From contig JAHHHE010000009.1 in NCBI GenBank assembly GCA_019359535.1, positions 1-51,807 of the forward strand: DNA of 51,807 bases. Reading direction: 5' to 3'. This document shows, in pieces, positions 33,932 to 43,737 of the stretch. The position numbers and the translations under genes were made by a program. Position 1 is the first letter of the stretch; the number at the start of each line of letters is the position of its first letter. The DNA is from Gloeocapsa sp. UFS-A4-WI-NPMV-4B04 (GTDB lineage: Bacteria > Cyanobacteriota > Cyanobacteriia > Cyanobacteriales > Chroococcidiopsidaceae). The notes below the pieces were generated by a model. That model was not told where the DNA came from. It made no database searches and worked only from the letters and a program-made list of their open reading frames with translations.

Positions 33932-34144
33932 ATGGGCGAAGCAAAGCGTCGTAAAACCGCACTTGGAGAACAATACGGTCAGGAAGTCCGATTCATTTCC
34001 TGGCTTCCCTTTACTAAAAGCCAAGCAGAAAAATTTGTTAGCTGGACAACTCGTGGTGCTTGGATTGGAATCGGCTTTTTAGTTGCTTCTTGGATAGTAG
34101 TTCGATTCCTTGGTCCAGCATTCGGATGGTGGCAAGTAATATAA
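33932..34144 (+). CDS. DUF2839 family protein
   Basis: 70 residues: MGEAKRRKTALGEQYGQEVR, then LPFTKSQAEKFVSWTTRGAW and one membrane segment (IGIGFLVASWIVVRFLGPAF) ending FGWWQVI. This is the cyanobacterial DUF2839 pattern, a small single-pass membrane protein of unknown role. A terminator hairpin follows. Confidence 0.9.
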   Translation: MGEAKRRKTALGEQYGQEVRFISWLPFTKSQAEKFVSWTTRGAWIGIGFLVASWIVVRFLGPAFGWWQVI

Positions 34145-34184
34145 ATAGCTGATTCCAAGAAGTTAAATTAGCTAGTGTAACTAA

Positions 34185-34240
34185 AAAGACAGCTACGGTC
34201 ATCAAGGTTAATTTACCCTAATACCGTATCTGTCTTTATT
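34185..34240 (+). terminator. terminator after the DUF2839 gene
   Basis: AAAGACAGCTACGGT (34185-34199) pairs with ACCGTATCTGTCTTT (34223-34237) with a single mismatch in 15 bp, followed by ATTCTTTC. It lies about 40 nt after the stop. Confidence 0.7.
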
Positions 34241-34437
34241 CTTTCAATTAGTTATCTTTATGAGTAAACGAGGAACAAGCGGTTTAGGACTTGCGTCTCA
34301 ATGCAAAGACCGTAAAAATAGCTAATATAAGGCTTCACTTCAAATCAAGTCAAGAGGCTCTCGATTTGAAAATCTAAAGAAATTATAAAGAAAATCTAAA
34401 AAGGTATACAATTAGGTGTGGTGTTTGGAGGACAAAA

Positions 34438-34782
34438 ATGTTTCTGAGATTAGCAGAACAACATCGGCAATTTGTTCAGGATCTTGTGATGAACCTCCAA
34501 GCTCTGGCAATCGTGCTAGAGCGACGTGGATACCCTGCATCCTGCTACACTTGCGGTGGTCAAATGAACAGTGCCTCTTTTATGGTGAGTTTAGGAGACG
34601 GCCACCTGATTCGATTTCTAGTGTCTGACTACGGCATTACTTGGACAGAAATGCGGGACGACCGAGAACTGATGAAGTTGGAGGGCGCCGAAGCGATTAG
34701 TCAATTACAGGAACTTGCTAATTTTGTCAAATATTCTGTACCTCCGTGTGAATCTCCAAAACTAGTTACCAAGCGGTTTTAA
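34438..34782 (+). CDS. DUF1815 family protein
   Basis: 114 residues: MFLRLAEQHRQFVQDLVMNL then VLERRGYPASCYTCGGQMN (Cys pair) and FLVSDYGITWTEMRDDRELM. This is the highly conserved cyanobacterial DUF1815 protein. GGAGG sits at about 34427, 7-8 nt before the ATG. Stand-alone gene of unknown function. Confidence 0.9.
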   Translation: MFLRLAEQHRQFVQDLVMNLQALAIVLERRGYPASCYTCGGQMNSASFMVSLGDGHLIRFLVSDYGITWTEMRDDRELMKLEGAEAISQLQELANFVKYSVPPCESPKLVTKRF

Positions 34783-35012
34783 AGCAATATTATTGATTGT
34801 TGAAATTTGACTTAGGTACTAACTATATGGACATCAAAATATTAAAATCTATCCCCCTTTAATTTTCTTTATTAAGGAGGCTAAGCGGGAAGTTAATGCT
34901 TTGTATGCAACTAATTTTTAGATAAATGCTCTAGCACAAAGTCAAATTTGTAGTGCTTACATTGCAGATTTATACTAAGCTAAATTGTAATAAAATTTAC
35001 AAAATATTTAAT

Positions 35013-35099
35013 GCAAGTTGGCAGTATAGCTAGGAATGCCACCAACTTGCTTAATAGATAAAGAATTGACAGTCGTGACTGAAACTTATTAAGTTTCAG
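35013..35099 (-). terminator. two hairpins downstream of recA
   Basis: CTGAAACTT/AAGTTTCAG (35079-35099, 3-nt loop) lies 11 nt after the recA stop on the minus strand, and GCAAGTTGG/CCAACTTGC (35013-35050) follows. The second is succeeded on the minus strand by an AT-rich tract. Together they probably end recA transcription. Confidence 0.55.
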
Positions 35100-35109
35100 C
35101 AAAGAGTAA

Positions 35110-36189
35110 TTATTCTTCCGACTCTAATTCCATATCTTCTGCTTCTTCGCTGCTAACTGCTGCTACCGAAGTTGCAGAGACAACGGCCCCCATTTCCAGC
35201 TTTTGACGTACTTGCTGTTCAACTTCTTTGGCAACTTGAGTATTTTCTTCTAGGTACTTGATGGCATTGTCTCGACCTTGAGAGATATTGTCACCGTTGT
35301 AACTGTACCAAGCGCCCTTACGAGTAAGAACACCAGTTTCTTCTGCTAGGTCAACGACACAGCCGAGAGTAGAAACACCTTTGCCAAAAATGATGTCAAA
35401 TTCAGCAATGCGGAACGGCGGAGCAACTTTGTTCTTTGCAACTTTGACTTTGACACGATTACCGAATTCTTCTGTACCTCTTTTCAAAGTTTGAATTCGG
35501 CGAATATCTAGCCGGACTGAAGCGTAGAACTTAAGAGCATTACCGCCAGTTGTAGTTTCCGGGCTGCCGTAGGTAACACCAATTTTTTGGCGCAACTGGT
35601 TGATGAAAATTACCGTACAACCGGACTTACCGATATTGCCAGTAATTTTTCTTAAAGCTTGGCTCATCAAGCGGGCCTGAAGACCTAGATGGGAGTCACC
35701 CATTTCGCCTTCAATTTCAGCACGAGGAACCAGTGCTGCTACCGAGTCAATTACTACAACGTCAACAGCTGCTGATCGTACTAGCTGATCGACAATTTCT
35801 AAAGCGGACTCGCCAGTATCAGGTTGGGAGATGAGGAGATTGTTAATATCAACTCCCAGTGCCGCAGCATAGGTAGGATCTAGGGCGTGTTCAGCATCAA
35901 CGTAGGCAGCAATACCACCATTTTTTTGTACCTCTGCGACCGCGTGCAGCGCCACTGTCGTCTTTCCAGAACTTTCTGGACCATAGATTTCAATCACCCG
36001 TCCCTTGGGTAAGCCGCCACCCAAAGCAAGGTCTAAGGTAAGCGCCCCGCTTGGGATTGTTTCGACCTTCATGCGGGTGGCATCGCCTAAGCGCATAATT
36101 GCCCCTTTGCCAAAGCTGCGCTCAATCTGGTTTAGCACAAGATTTAGGGCTTTTTGCTTGCCAGCAGTATCAGTAGTTTCAATAGCCAT
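35110..36189 (-). CDS. recA: recombinase RecA
   Basis: 359 residues, near the usual length. Walker A GPESSGKT at 70-77, Walker [11 protein letters not shown], the L2 and C-terminal elements [20 protein letters not shown] and [16 protein letters not shown], and an acidic tail ([12 protein letters not shown]). It forms filaments on single-stranded DNA, promotes strand exchange, and helps trigger LexA or similar repressors. I could not find a clear LexA-type box upstream. Single gene with hairpins at its 3' end. Confidence 0.98.
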   Translation of the reverse strand: MAIETTDTAGKQKALNLVLNQIERSFGKGAIMRLGDATRMKVETIPSGALTLDLALGGGLPKGRVIEIYGPESSGKTTVALHAVAEVQKNGGIAAYVDAEHALDPTYAAALGVDINNLLISQPDTGESALEIVDQLVRSAAVDVVVIDSVAALVPRAEIEGEMGDSHLGLQARLMSQALRKITGNIGKSGCTVIFINQLRQKIGVTYGSPETTTGGNALKFYASVRLDIRRIQTLKRGTEEFGNRVKVKVAKNKVAPPFRIAEFDIIFGKGVSTLGCVVDLAEETGVLTRKGAWYSYNGDNISQGRDNAIKYLEENTQVAKEVEQQVRQKLEMGAVVSATSVAAVSSEEAEDMELESEE

Positions 36190-36338
36190 TAGCGCCTCTA
36201 GATAGGGAGGTTTAAGAAATGTTGGTCTGGGAGTCAGAACTAATACAGATATACTATTTTACCTAGATTTACGAGTTTTTGCACGGTGTCTAAACCCCGC
36301 ATCAACTACCAGAAAACTAGCCGTGAAATGATACTAAC

Positions 36339-36527
36339 GTGAATCAGGTGAATCCAAAAATCTTTGGCTGGAGATGGAGTAACGAAGAGTGTCTTAGCGG
36401 GGTGATGAATTTCTCTCAGCGATTGAGATTAGGGAATATAGCCGCTTTCACGGAGGAAATTACGTAAGTGAGAGAAGAAGTGAGTGCGATCGCTTTTTTG
36501 CTTCTAATAGAAGGTTGCGCCAATTGA
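36339..36527 (+). pseudogene. coding-like frame broken by one in-frame TAA
   Basis: From a GTG at 36339 the frame reads NQVNPKIFGWRWSNEECLSG then FSQRLRLGNIAAFTEEIT, meets TAA (36465-36467), and continues in the same frame as VREEVSAIAFLLLIEGCAN before TGA. Both sides look coding and continuous, which suggests a recent nonsense mutation in a small gene. The product is unrecognised. Confidence 0.35.
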
Positions 36528-36577
36528 TACCCCTTCCTAAGATAGAGATTACGCTCTTCGCAAGGATAGCTTTTAAT

Positions 36578-37252
36578 TTAAAAATCAACGTTTGTAGAGT
36601 CTTTTTGTGTGTTTTGCTGCCTTGTTGCGATCGCTGTTTGTCTTTGCAGTAAAATTCCTAGAATTACTCGTTTCATAATCCAGTACAAGCCTGCAACCAC
36701 TACAAAAGTTATAGTGATAATTACTAAAGGCACTCTACCAAAAACATCTTCCACAACACTGGTTGCCAAAGCATCTAGTTGAGTAATGAAGTCCCAAGTA
36801 TTAAACCTAAGAAATCGTCCTAAATAAATTCCAACTGCGCTTAAAGCATGGGTAATTAATTCAGCCCTCAAAATCCAGTTGCTTTTACCTATTCGATTTA
36901 AGTAATAACCTAAGTTAATTAAACATAAAACATAGGCTCCAAAGCCAGCGAGAATAAATAATAAATATTGTGGAATTACAACTAAAGTGATTGTCCACAC
37001 CGAGTTTATTTTGCGAATATCCTCGATTAGATGAATTATATCAGTCAGAACATAAGGCGCATTAGGCAGAAAACCGAAGAAAACTAAAAATCCTAGCCAC
37101 CATAACCAAGAGCGGTGTCGCTTTTTGCGAAATAACCAAACGCTAATAGCTAAAGGTACAAAAGCTAAAAACAAGTTCCAGCTCATCCAGCGACTATTGC
37201 TCCATAGTGTGTCCCCGACACGGGTAATTAAACTAATTGGTTCCGCTTGCAT
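36578..37252 (-). CDS. DUF1361 membrane protein
   Basis: 224 residues from the ATG at 37252, which has GAGGA just upstream (a TTG 9 codons earlier lacks one). Five or six membrane segments; the segment LGFLVFFGFLPNAPYVLTDI followed by IHLIED is the DUF1361 hallmark, and later FLRFNTWDFI is also typical. Predicted cytoplasmic-membrane protein, function unknown. Divergent from tldD, about 260 bp apart. Confidence 0.85.
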   Translation of the reverse strand: MQAEPISLITRVGDTLWSNSRWMSWNLFLAFVPLAISVWLFRKKRHRSWLWWLGFLVFFGFLPNAPYVLTDIIHLIEDIRKINSVWTITLVVIPQYLLFILAGFGAYVLCLINLGYYLNRIGKSNWILRAELITHALSAVGIYLGRFLRFNTWDFITQLDALATSVVEDVFGRVPLVIITITFVVVAGLYWIMKRVILGILLQRQTAIATRQQNTQKDSTNVDF

Positions 37253-37514
37253 ACGCTTCCTCACGAAACAGATTGACAAATATTGATCGCTTCTAAAGTT
37301 TTAACTTATTAGTATAAGTTTTGACAAAAGTAGAGATGAGAGATTTCAAGAATAGTTCCTCACAGCGTTACTCTCTCAAGAAATGAGTAGAAATTTTTTC
37401 TACTTTTCAATAATTATGTAAATTTCCCTAACTAAAATAATGTACAAAAATTAAACTAGAGAAAGAAACTCATTATTTAATTTCAACACATCTAAACTAG
37501 GTCAGGATTTAAAC

Positions 37515-38894
37515 GTGGATACTTCAATCCAAGAGCAGTTACAGGCGATCATTGCTGAACAGCGCGATACCGTTGATTACCTAGAAATTCGGTTAGAAAA
37601 AAGTGAATCAACCTCCATTTCGTTTCGTGGCGCTAGCTTAGATGCGGTTGATCGCAGTTTTACTCTAGCTGGCGGTATACGTGCTTGTCATCGGGGTGGC
37701 TGGAGCTTTGTGACTTTTAATGGTTTACCTCAGTTAAAAGACTCAGTTTCAGAAGCGATCGCTCAAGCTCATTTGGTAGGTAAGGAAACAACTCAATTAG
37801 CTCTTGTAGAGCCAATTCAAGACTATGTAGCAGTCCAACTAGGACAAGATCCGCGCTCAGTTTCCTTAGCAGAAAAACGGCAGCTAATGGAGAACTACAA
37901 CCAGCTGTTACTCAATTTTGATCCTAGAATTCAAACAACGTCAGTAAATTACCGCGATCGCTTCAGCATCAACTACTTTGTTAATTCCGTTGGTAGCTGT
38001 ATTGTCCAAGAACGCTTAGATGTCTCTGGTGCTTTCGCGGCGATCGCGCGTGGTGAAGGTGGTATTGTGCGCCAAGGCTATGAATCTGTCCACTCACGCT
38101 CAGATTACAACGTCTTACTAGGCATCGAAGATCGGGTCAAAGGAGCGGCTGAACGAGCTATTCGTCAATTAGAAGCAAAATCAGTCAAAGGTGGGCAATA
38201 TACAGTAGTTTTAGACCCTTACCTCGCTGGAGTTTTTATTCACGAAGCTTTTGGGCATTTATCGGAAGCAGACTTTGTTTACGAAAACCCTCAAATGCAG
38301 GAATTACTTACACTAGGTAAACCCCTAGCAATTGAGCAACTGAATGTGGTAGACGATGCTACTATTCCAGGATTACCAGGCTCAATTAAGTATGACGATG
38401 AAGGCGTACCCGCGCAACGTAAATACCTGATTAAAAATGGCATTCTTAACCAGCGTTTACATAACCGTGAAACTGCTGGCAAACTGCATGAAGAACCTAC
38501 AGGAAATGCTCGTGCAATCAACGCCACGCATCCCCCAATTGTCCGCATGACGAATACGGCGATTGAAGCTGGCGATCGCTCCTTCCAAGACATGATTAAA
38601 GATATTGACGAGGGAGTCTACGCTGTGCGGATGCTAGGTGGACAAACAAACGGAGAAATGTTCACTTTTGCAGCAGCTGAAGGCTATATGATTCGCAATG
38701 GTAAAATAGCTGAACCTGTGAGTGATGTTACTCTAAGCGGTAATGTCTTTCAGACGCTTAAAGATATCGAAGCGATCGGTAACGATAGCGTCTACCTCAA
38801 CGGTGGCTGTGGTAAGGGAGGACAAATGCCACTACCAGTTAGTGTTGGCGGCCCCCATGTGCGGATTAAAAATGTAGTAGTAGGCGGTAGATAA
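37515..38894 (+). CDS. tldD: metalloprotease TldD
   Basis: 459 residues from a GTG start with AGGA upstream. The zinc motif HEAFGH is at 243-248 (FIHEAFGHLSEADF), with a C-terminal Cys in YLNGGCGKGGQMPLPVSVGG. TldD works with PmbA/TldE as a heterodimeric protease that degrades unfolded peptides and, in some bacteria, matures peptide antibiotics and CcdA-type antitoxins. The TldE/PmbA partner is not in the window. A hairpin terminator follows. Confidence 0.95.
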   Translation: MDTSIQEQLQAIIAEQRDTVDYLEIRLEKSESTSISFRGASLDAVDRSFTLAGGIRACHRGGWSFVTFNGLPQLKDSVSEAIAQAHLVGKETTQLALVEPIQDYVAVQLGQDPRSVSLAEKRQLMENYNQLLLNFDPRIQTTSVNYRDRFSINYFVNSVGSCIVQERLDVSGAFAAIARGEGGIVRQGYESVHSRSDYNVLLGIEDRVKGAAERAIRQLEAKSVKGGQYTVVLDPYLAGVFIHEAFGHLSEADFVYENPQMQELLTLGKPLAIEQLNVVDDATIPGLPGSIKYDDEGVPAQRKYLIKNGILNQRLHNRETAGKLHEEPTGNARAINATHPPIVRMTNTAIEAGDRSFQDMIKDIDEGVYAVRMLGGQTNGEMFTFAAAEGYMIRNGKIAEPVSDVTLSGNVFQTLKDIEAIGNDSVYLNGGCGKGGQMPLPVSVGGPHVRIKNVVVGGR

Positions 38895-38909
38895 CGCTAG
38901 CTAATACCA

Positions 38910-38945
38910 AAGGGGATGTCAAAGATGACACCCCCTTAATGTTTT
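38910..38945 (+). terminator. terminator after tldD
   Basis: AAGGGGATGTCA and TGACACCCCCTT form a 12-bp stem with one mismatch and a 4-nt loop, followed by AATGTTTTATTT. It is 16 nt after the stop codon and also lies before the convergent minus-strand small gene. Confidence 0.7.
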
Positions 38946-38989
38946 ATTTATCAAAGCTTATTTGACCAGCAACTTGTAACTTGAAAATC

Positions 38990-39154
38990 TTAGTTGCAGT
39001 AGTTAAGTTCTGCTTCCAACTGACGAATCAATTTTTCATCACCTTGAGCTTTGGCGACTTCCAAGCGATGTTGGATGTTTTTTTGGATATTGACGCGATG
39101 AGCTTCAGCTGCTTGTTTGGCGAGTTGTTGTCTATTTCTGTTCATGGCTGACAT
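38990..39154 (-). CDS. small coiled-coil-like protein, candidate PirA-type PII-interacting regulator
   Basis: 54 residues from the ATG at 39154 (or 51 from the ATG at 39145): NRNRQQLAKQAAEAHRVNIQ then HRLEVAKAQGDEKLIRQLEA ending ELNYCN. A longer frame starts at 39214, but its first 20 residues look unrelated. Short cyanobacterial proteins of this pattern include PirA, which binds PII (GlnB) and so relieves its activation of arginine synthesis. I assign this from memory at moderate certainty. Convergent with tldD. Confidence 0.55.
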   Translation of the reverse strand: MSAMNRNRQQLAKQAAEAHRVNIQKNIQHRLEVAKAQGDEKLIRQLEAELNYCN

Positions 39155-39277
39155 TTCTCTTTGTTCTTTCTGCTTATGTCCTACTATCGTAACAAACCAG
39201 GTATTTAGTAACAAGGGCTACAGAAACAATTTTATATATTCTTCATAAAAACCAGTCTTTGGATATAGTGTGGTACA

Positions 39278-40066
39278 GTGCCTGAAAATCGAATTCTCAC
39301 CCTTTTAACTGACTTTGGGTTAAGCGATGTGTATGTAGGCGTAATGAAGGGAGCGATCGCCCAAATTAACCCTACTCTTACAATAGTGGATCTGACGCAC
39401 CAAATTCCGCCCCAAAACATTATGGCGGCGAGGTTTTGTTTAATGAACGCTTACCCATATTTCCCAGATTTTACGGTTCATGTTGCTGTCGTAGATCCGG
39501 GTGTGGGTAGCCAAAGAAAAGCGATCGCCGTGGAATTTGCAGGCGGTTTTTTGGTGGGGCCTGATAATGGACTATTCAGTGGTGTGCTGAGTCAAAGTGA
39601 GGCGATTATTGCTGTAGAACTGACAAATACCAATTATTGGAGAATTCCTGAACCTAGCGCCACGTTTCATGGTAGAGATATCTTTGCACCAATAGGGGCG
39701 CATCTTGCTAGTGGAGTTGCTTTAGACAAGATGGGAGAAGAAATTGATGTAGCAACACTGGTTCAGGTAGCTATACCGGAATGCACTGTAACAGCAAACG
39801 GGATAGTTGGCTGCATTCAGTATATTGATTCCTTCGGCAATTTAATTACCAACATTCCAGGCGCTGACGTGCAAGGCAAAATTTGGTCTATTGTTGCTTC
39901 AGGGGTAACTATACCAGGGTCTCAAAGTTATAGTGATTCAGAACAAGGTGCATTAGCTTTGATTGGCAGTCATGGTTGGATAGAAATTGCCATCAATTGT
40001 GGTAATGCTCAAACTGATCTACAGCTTAAATTTTTAGATTCAGTTCAAGTTCATTTTGAGTTTTGA
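39278..40066 (+). CDS. SAM hydroxide adenosyltransferase (DUF62)
   Basis: 262 residues from a GTG. Family motifs in order: LLTDFGLSDVYVGVMKG, DLTHQIPPQNIMAARF, VVDPGVGSQRKAI, VGPDNGLFSGVL, FHGRDIFAPIGAHLASG and YIDSFGNLITNIPG. These enzymes (relatives of fluorinase and chlorinase) hydrolyse S-adenosylmethionine to adenosine and methionine. The Asp/Arg/His set typical of the hydroxide enzymes is expected, but I did not verify the chloride-site loop. It lies 52 nt before the sucrose-phosphate phosphatase gene. Confidence 0.9.
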   Translation: MPENRILTLLTDFGLSDVYVGVMKGAIAQINPTLTIVDLTHQIPPQNIMAARFCLMNAYPYFPDFTVHVAVVDPGVGSQRKAIAVEFAGGFLVGPDNGLFSGVLSQSEAIIAVELTNTNYWRIPEPSATFHGRDIFAPIGAHLASGVALDKMGEEIDVATLVQVAIPECTVTANGIVGCIQYIDSFGNLITNIPGADVQGKIWSIVASGVTIPGSQSYSDSEQGALALIGSHGWIEIAINCGNAQTDLQLKFLDSVQVHFEF

Positions 40067-40117
40067 CATCTATATTTGCAAAGATTATCGTAAGCTACTA
40101 ACGCGATCGCTTTCACT

Positions 40118-40894
40118 GTGTCAAATTTTTATTTAAACTCAATTGTGACTCCATTTCTTTTTGTAACCGATCTAGACAATACCCTCGTAGGCGATGACAA
40201 AGCTTTAGTAGAACTCAATCACAAGCTGAGGAGGCATCGCGAAGAACACGGGACAAAAATAGTTTATGCGACTGGGCGATCGCCCGTTCTGTATCAACAA
40301 CTTCAAACTGCGAAAAATCTCCTCCAACCCGATGCTTTAATTGCTGCTGTGGGTACAGAAATTTACCTCAATGGCAATGATACTCCCGAGCCTGCATGGT
40401 CAGAAAGACTTTCTCAAGGATGGGATCGGGATTTAGTAGTAGCTACTACTACTCATTTTGCTGATCTTACTCCCCAACCAGATTCAGAACAGCGTCCCTT
40501 CAAAGTTAGTTTTTTTCTAACAGAGGTAGCTGCATCCGTTGTTCTGCCGCAACTAAAGTCTTTACTGCAAGAGCGGAGTTTAGATACCAAGTTGATTTAT
40601 AGTACCGGACAAGACCTTGATATTCTACCCCGCAATAGTGACAAAGGTTTAGCTATGCAGTTTCTCCGTCAGAAATGGGGAATTGAGGCAGAGAAAACAG
40701 TTGTTTGTGGTGACTCTGGCAATGATATTGCTTTATTTTCAGTGGGAGAAGAACGGGGGATTGTTGTCGGAAATGCCAGCTTAGAACTACTTGAATGGCA
40801 CAACACCAACCCAGATAATTATCGTTACTTGGCTAAAGCGAACTGTGCGGGTGGTATTTTGGAAGGCTTAAAACATTTTGGTTTTCTAGAATGA
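40118..40894 (+). CDS. spp: sucrose-phosphate phosphatase
   Basis: 258 residues from a GTG. HAD-superfamily motif [14 protein letters not shown] (Asp18, Asp20), motif [12 protein letters not shown], and motifs [20 protein letters not shown]. These and [14 protein letters not shown] and [13 protein letters not shown] are typical of SPP. It removes phosphate from sucrose-6-phosphate in cytoplasmic sucrose synthesis, a compatible-solute route in cyanobacteria. It overlaps ruvA by 4 nt (ATGA), implying co-expression. Confidence 0.9.
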   Translation: MSNFYLNSIVTPFLFVTDLDNTLVGDDKALVELNHKLRRHREEHGTKIVYATGRSPVLYQQLQTAKNLLQPDALIAAVGTEIYLNGNDTPEPAWSERLSQGWDRDLVVATTTHFADLTPQPDSEQRPFKVSFFLTEVAASVVLPQLKSLLQERSLDTKLIYSTGQDLDILPRNSDKGLAMQFLRQKWGIEAEKTVVCGDSGNDIALFSVGEERGIVVGNASLELLEWHNTNPDNYRYLAKANCAGGILEGLKHFGFLE

Positions 40895-41523
40895 TTAGCT
40901 ACCTTAAAGGAACAGTTGCGGGTATCCAAAAAAGCGGCGGTAATCGTGTCATCCTGACGCTGGAAGTTAACTTTTGCGGATATGATCTGCAAATTCCAGC
41001 GCGTTTGGCGGATCAGTTACCCGCAAGTGGTGAACCTGTGCAAGTCTTTACACATCTGCAAATTCGTGAAGAACAGCCGATGTTGTACGGATTTGGTTCG
41101 TTAGCGCAACGAGATTTGTTTCGCCACTTGATCAGTGTAAGTGGCATTGGTGCGTCTAGTGCGATCGCACTTTTAGACACGCTAGAACTACCAGATTTAG
41201 TCCAGGCGATCGTTACTGGTAACATTCAGTTGCTAATTCAAGCGCCTGGTGTGGGTGGTAAAACAGCTGAACGCATTTCTCTAGAACTCAAAAAGAAGCT
41301 AGCTGAGTGGCGCAATACAACTGGACTAGCGGCTACTGCTTCAACTACGCCACTTTCCCCCGCCGTCTTAGAAGAAGTACAGATGACGCTGTTGGCACTG
41401 GGATATACCGCTAGTGAAGTTTCCCAAGCATTGCAATCGGTGAGTCAAAACGCTGGCTTATCAAAAAACGCCAATACCGAAGATTGGATACGTCAGGCGA
41501 TCGCATATTTAAGCACCGAGTAA
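40891..41523 (+). CDS. ruvA: Holliday junction helicase subunit RuvA
   Basis: 210 residues. OB-fold N domain ([20 protein letters not shown]), the loop [20 protein letters not shown] with its helix-hairpin-helix, preceded by [17 protein letters not shown], and a C-terminal RuvB-binding domain ([19 protein letters not shown]). RuvA tetramers bind Holliday junctions and load RuvB. The start codon lies within the stop of spp. Confidence 0.95.
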   Translation: MISYLKGTVAGIQKSGGNRVILTLEVNFCGYDLQIPARLADQLPASGEPVQVFTHLQIREEQPMLYGFGSLAQRDLFRHLISVSGIGASSAIALLDTLELPDLVQAIVTGNIQLLIQAPGVGGKTAERISLELKKKLAEWRNTTGLAATASTTPLSPAVLEEVQMTLLALGYTASEVSQALQSVSQNAGLSKNANTEDWIRQAIAYLSTE

Positions 41524-41650
41524 CCCGCAATTTTTAGAATTACTTATGACTTACTTAGGTGTAAGTTACTTTGTGCTGCATCAAAGTAGTAATCTCTATA
41601 TCTATAGATTTGGCATATTTGACGATTTTAACCCTTATTAACGGAAAAAT

Positions 41651-41715
41651 AGCCTAAATAGTTTTTAGGCTTCTCATTGAGCTAACCATTAAGAATTATT
41701 GCCTCAAAAGGCAAT
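41651..41715 (+). terminator. two hairpins after ruvA
   Basis: AGCCTAAA/TTTAGGCT (41651-41671, 5-nt loop) followed by TCTCATT, and ATTGCCT/AGGCAAT (41698-41715, CAAA loop) followed by TTATCT. The first is 128 nt after the ruvA stop; the second lies about 80 nt before the ATG of the next gene and could instead belong to its leader. Confidence 0.5.
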
Positions 41716-41795
41716 TTATCTCTCTAGAATGATTTGCAAGAGCAATTAAGCTATTGGAAAATACTGATGTTACTTTTGTTACTCAAGACACTTCT

Positions 41796-43445
41796 ATGGC
41801 AAGTCCGATTGAATTTAATTTATTTGCCCCATACAACAAAGGAGTTGCTTTAATTGGTTCTTTCTCCAATTGGGAAGAAATCCCAATGGAAAAAGGTGAA
41901 GATGGTTATTTCCGTACCAAAGTTGAATTGTCCGATGGAGTATATCAATACAAGTTCCGCGTTCAATCAAAATCTTGGTTTTTTGAACCAGATCAATGGG
42001 TAGATGTAACTGAGCCCTACGCAACTGATGTTGATAATGAAGAAAACAGTGTCGTCAGAATTAAAGACGGCGATCGCATTGTTGATACCTACGTCTGGCA
42101 ACACGACGACAAACCACTACCTGCTGATCACGAATTAGTAATCTATGAACTGCACGTTGGGGACTTTTCTGGGGGTGAGGATGATCCTTACGCTCGTGGT
42201 AAATATAAGCATGTAGTAGAAAAATTAGATTATTTATGCGAATTAGGTGTTAATGCAATTGAACTCTTGCCAGTAAAAGAGTATCCTGGCGACTACAGCT
42301 GGGGATATAACCCTCGTCACTTCTTTGCTACTGAATCTAGCTACGGCACAACTGATAGATTGAAAAACCTGATTGATGAGTGTCATGCTAGAGGTATTCG
42401 CGTCATTATGGATGGGATTTATAACCACTCCGAAGCCTCAGCACCACTCACTCAAATCGATCACGATTACTGGTATTATCACGAACCTCGCGATCCAGAT
42501 AACAACTGGGGGCCAGAGTTTAATTACGAATTCTACGACAAAAAACTAGATACTTTCCCAGCACGGCGGTTCGCTGGTGATACCGTGCGTCACTGGATTC
42601 AGGAATATCACATTGACGGCATTCGCTACGATGCGGCGCGGCAAATTGCCAACTACGACTTTATGCACTGGATTGTGCAACAGGCTAAAGAGACAGCTAA
42701 TATGAAGCCGTTTTACAATGTTGCTGAACATATCCCTGAAACCCCCAGCATCACCAATGTAGATGGCCCGATGGATGCCTGCTGGCATGATAGCTTTTAT
42801 CACTGCATTTTAGAGCATATCTGCGGCGACACATTTGATTTAGAGCGTCTTAAGGATGTGATCGACTGCAAGCGCCAAGGATTTATGGGTGCAACGAATG
42901 TTGTGAATTACCTGACAAACCATGACCACAATCATGTGATGGTGGAATTAGGCGATCGCAACATTTTTGACGAAGAAGCCTTCAAGCGAGTTAAACTGGG
43001 GGCTGCTATCTTAATGACTGCGATCGGTGTTCCTCTAATTTGGATGGGCGAAGAGTTTGGCGAGTATAAACCCAAAACCCCAGATTCAGCGAAAATTGAT
43101 TGGACTTTACTAGGTCATGACCTAAATCGTAGCTTATTTGAATCTTACAAAGGCTTGATTAATCTGCGCGAACACAATCAGGCACTCTACACAGAAAATA
43201 TCGACTTTTTTCACGAAAATCCAGAAGCAAAAGTGCTGGCTTACACCCGATGGAATGATCAAGGTTCCCGTGTAGTTGTCGTAGCGAATTTCTCTGAAAA
43301 CTTCTTGGGTGGGTATCAAGTTCCTAACTTTCCAGAAGCTGGAAAATGGCACGAATGGACGGGTAATTATGATGTTGAATCTGGTGATGATGGCATTATC
43401 CTTGATTTAGGAGCTTACGAAGCCAAGGTATTGGTTTGGCAGTAA
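41796..43445 (+). CDS. CBM48-GH13 family glycoside hydrolase/branching-enzyme-like protein
   Basis: 549 residues from the ATG (a TTG at 41754 adds 14). A CBM48 module (MASPIEFNLFAPYNKGVALI, SFSNWEEIPM) precedes a GH13 barrel with ELHVGDFS, GYNPRHFFA, VIMDGIYNHS, catalytic nucleophile Asp279 (GIRYDAARQ), acid Glu311 (YNVAEHIPE) and Asp377 (YLTNHDHNH). It acts on alpha-1,4/1,6-glucans such as glycogen; hydrolase or branching activity cannot be separated by eye. The decayed paralogue downstream also begins MAS, which supports the ATG start. Confidence 0.85.
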   Translation: MASPIEFNLFAPYNKGVALIGSFSNWEEIPMEKGEDGYFRTKVELSDGVYQYKFRVQSKSWFFEPDQWVDVTEPYATDVDNEENSVVRIKDGDRIVDTYVWQHDDKPLPADHELVIYELHVGDFSGGEDDPYARGKYKHVVEKLDYLCELGVNAIELLPVKEYPGDYSWGYNPRHFFATESSYGTTDRLKNLIDECHARGIRVIMDGIYNHSEASAPLTQIDHDYWYYHEPRDPDNNWGPEFNYEFYDKKLDTFPARRFAGDTVRHWIQEYHIDGIRYDAARQIANYDFMHWIVQQAKETANMKPFYNVAEHIPETPSITNVDGPMDACWHDSFYHCILEHICGDTFDLERLKDVIDCKRQGFMGATNVVNYLTNHDHNHVMVELGDRNIFDEEAFKRVKLGAAILMTAIGVPLIWMGEEFGEYKPKTPDSAKIDWTLLGHDLNRSLFESYKGLINLREHNQALYTENIDFFHENPEAKVLAYTRWNDQGSRVVVVANFSENFLGGYQVPNFPEAGKWHEWTGNYDVESGDDGIILDLGAYEAKVLVWQ

Positions 43446-43606
43446 CAATAAAAGAAATCAGAGGTTAGAAGCTAGATTGCGCCTTTAGAGTTTTGCAATG
43501 CGCGCGCTAGGCTTCACATTCTGCTACAGAAATAAAAATTTGACTTAAACCCCGAAATCCTATTTTTAAATAATAGCTCTTCGCCAGTTAGTCAAAACAT
43601 CTAAAT

Positions 43607-43640
43607 AAGCGGGAATTAGTTAATTTTAATTCCCGCTTTT
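43607..43640 (+). terminator. terminator after the GH13 gene
   Basis: AAGCGGGAATTA (43607-43618) and TAATTCCCGCTT (43627-43638) form a perfect 12-bp stem with an 8-nt loop, followed by TT. It lies 162 nt after the stop and about 100 nt before the decayed paralogue. Confidence 0.75.
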
Positions 43641-43737
43641 AATATTATTTACTTTTTGGATTAAAACACTAAGTCGGACAAACTCTTAAATATTTTATAA
43701 TAAGTTTTTACTTACTTGATGTTACGAAATAAATTAC

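Noticed and set aside
36190..36260. Possible LexA/SOS box upstream of recA
   Set aside because: No match to the cyanobacterial RGTACNNNDGTWCB pattern was found by eye.
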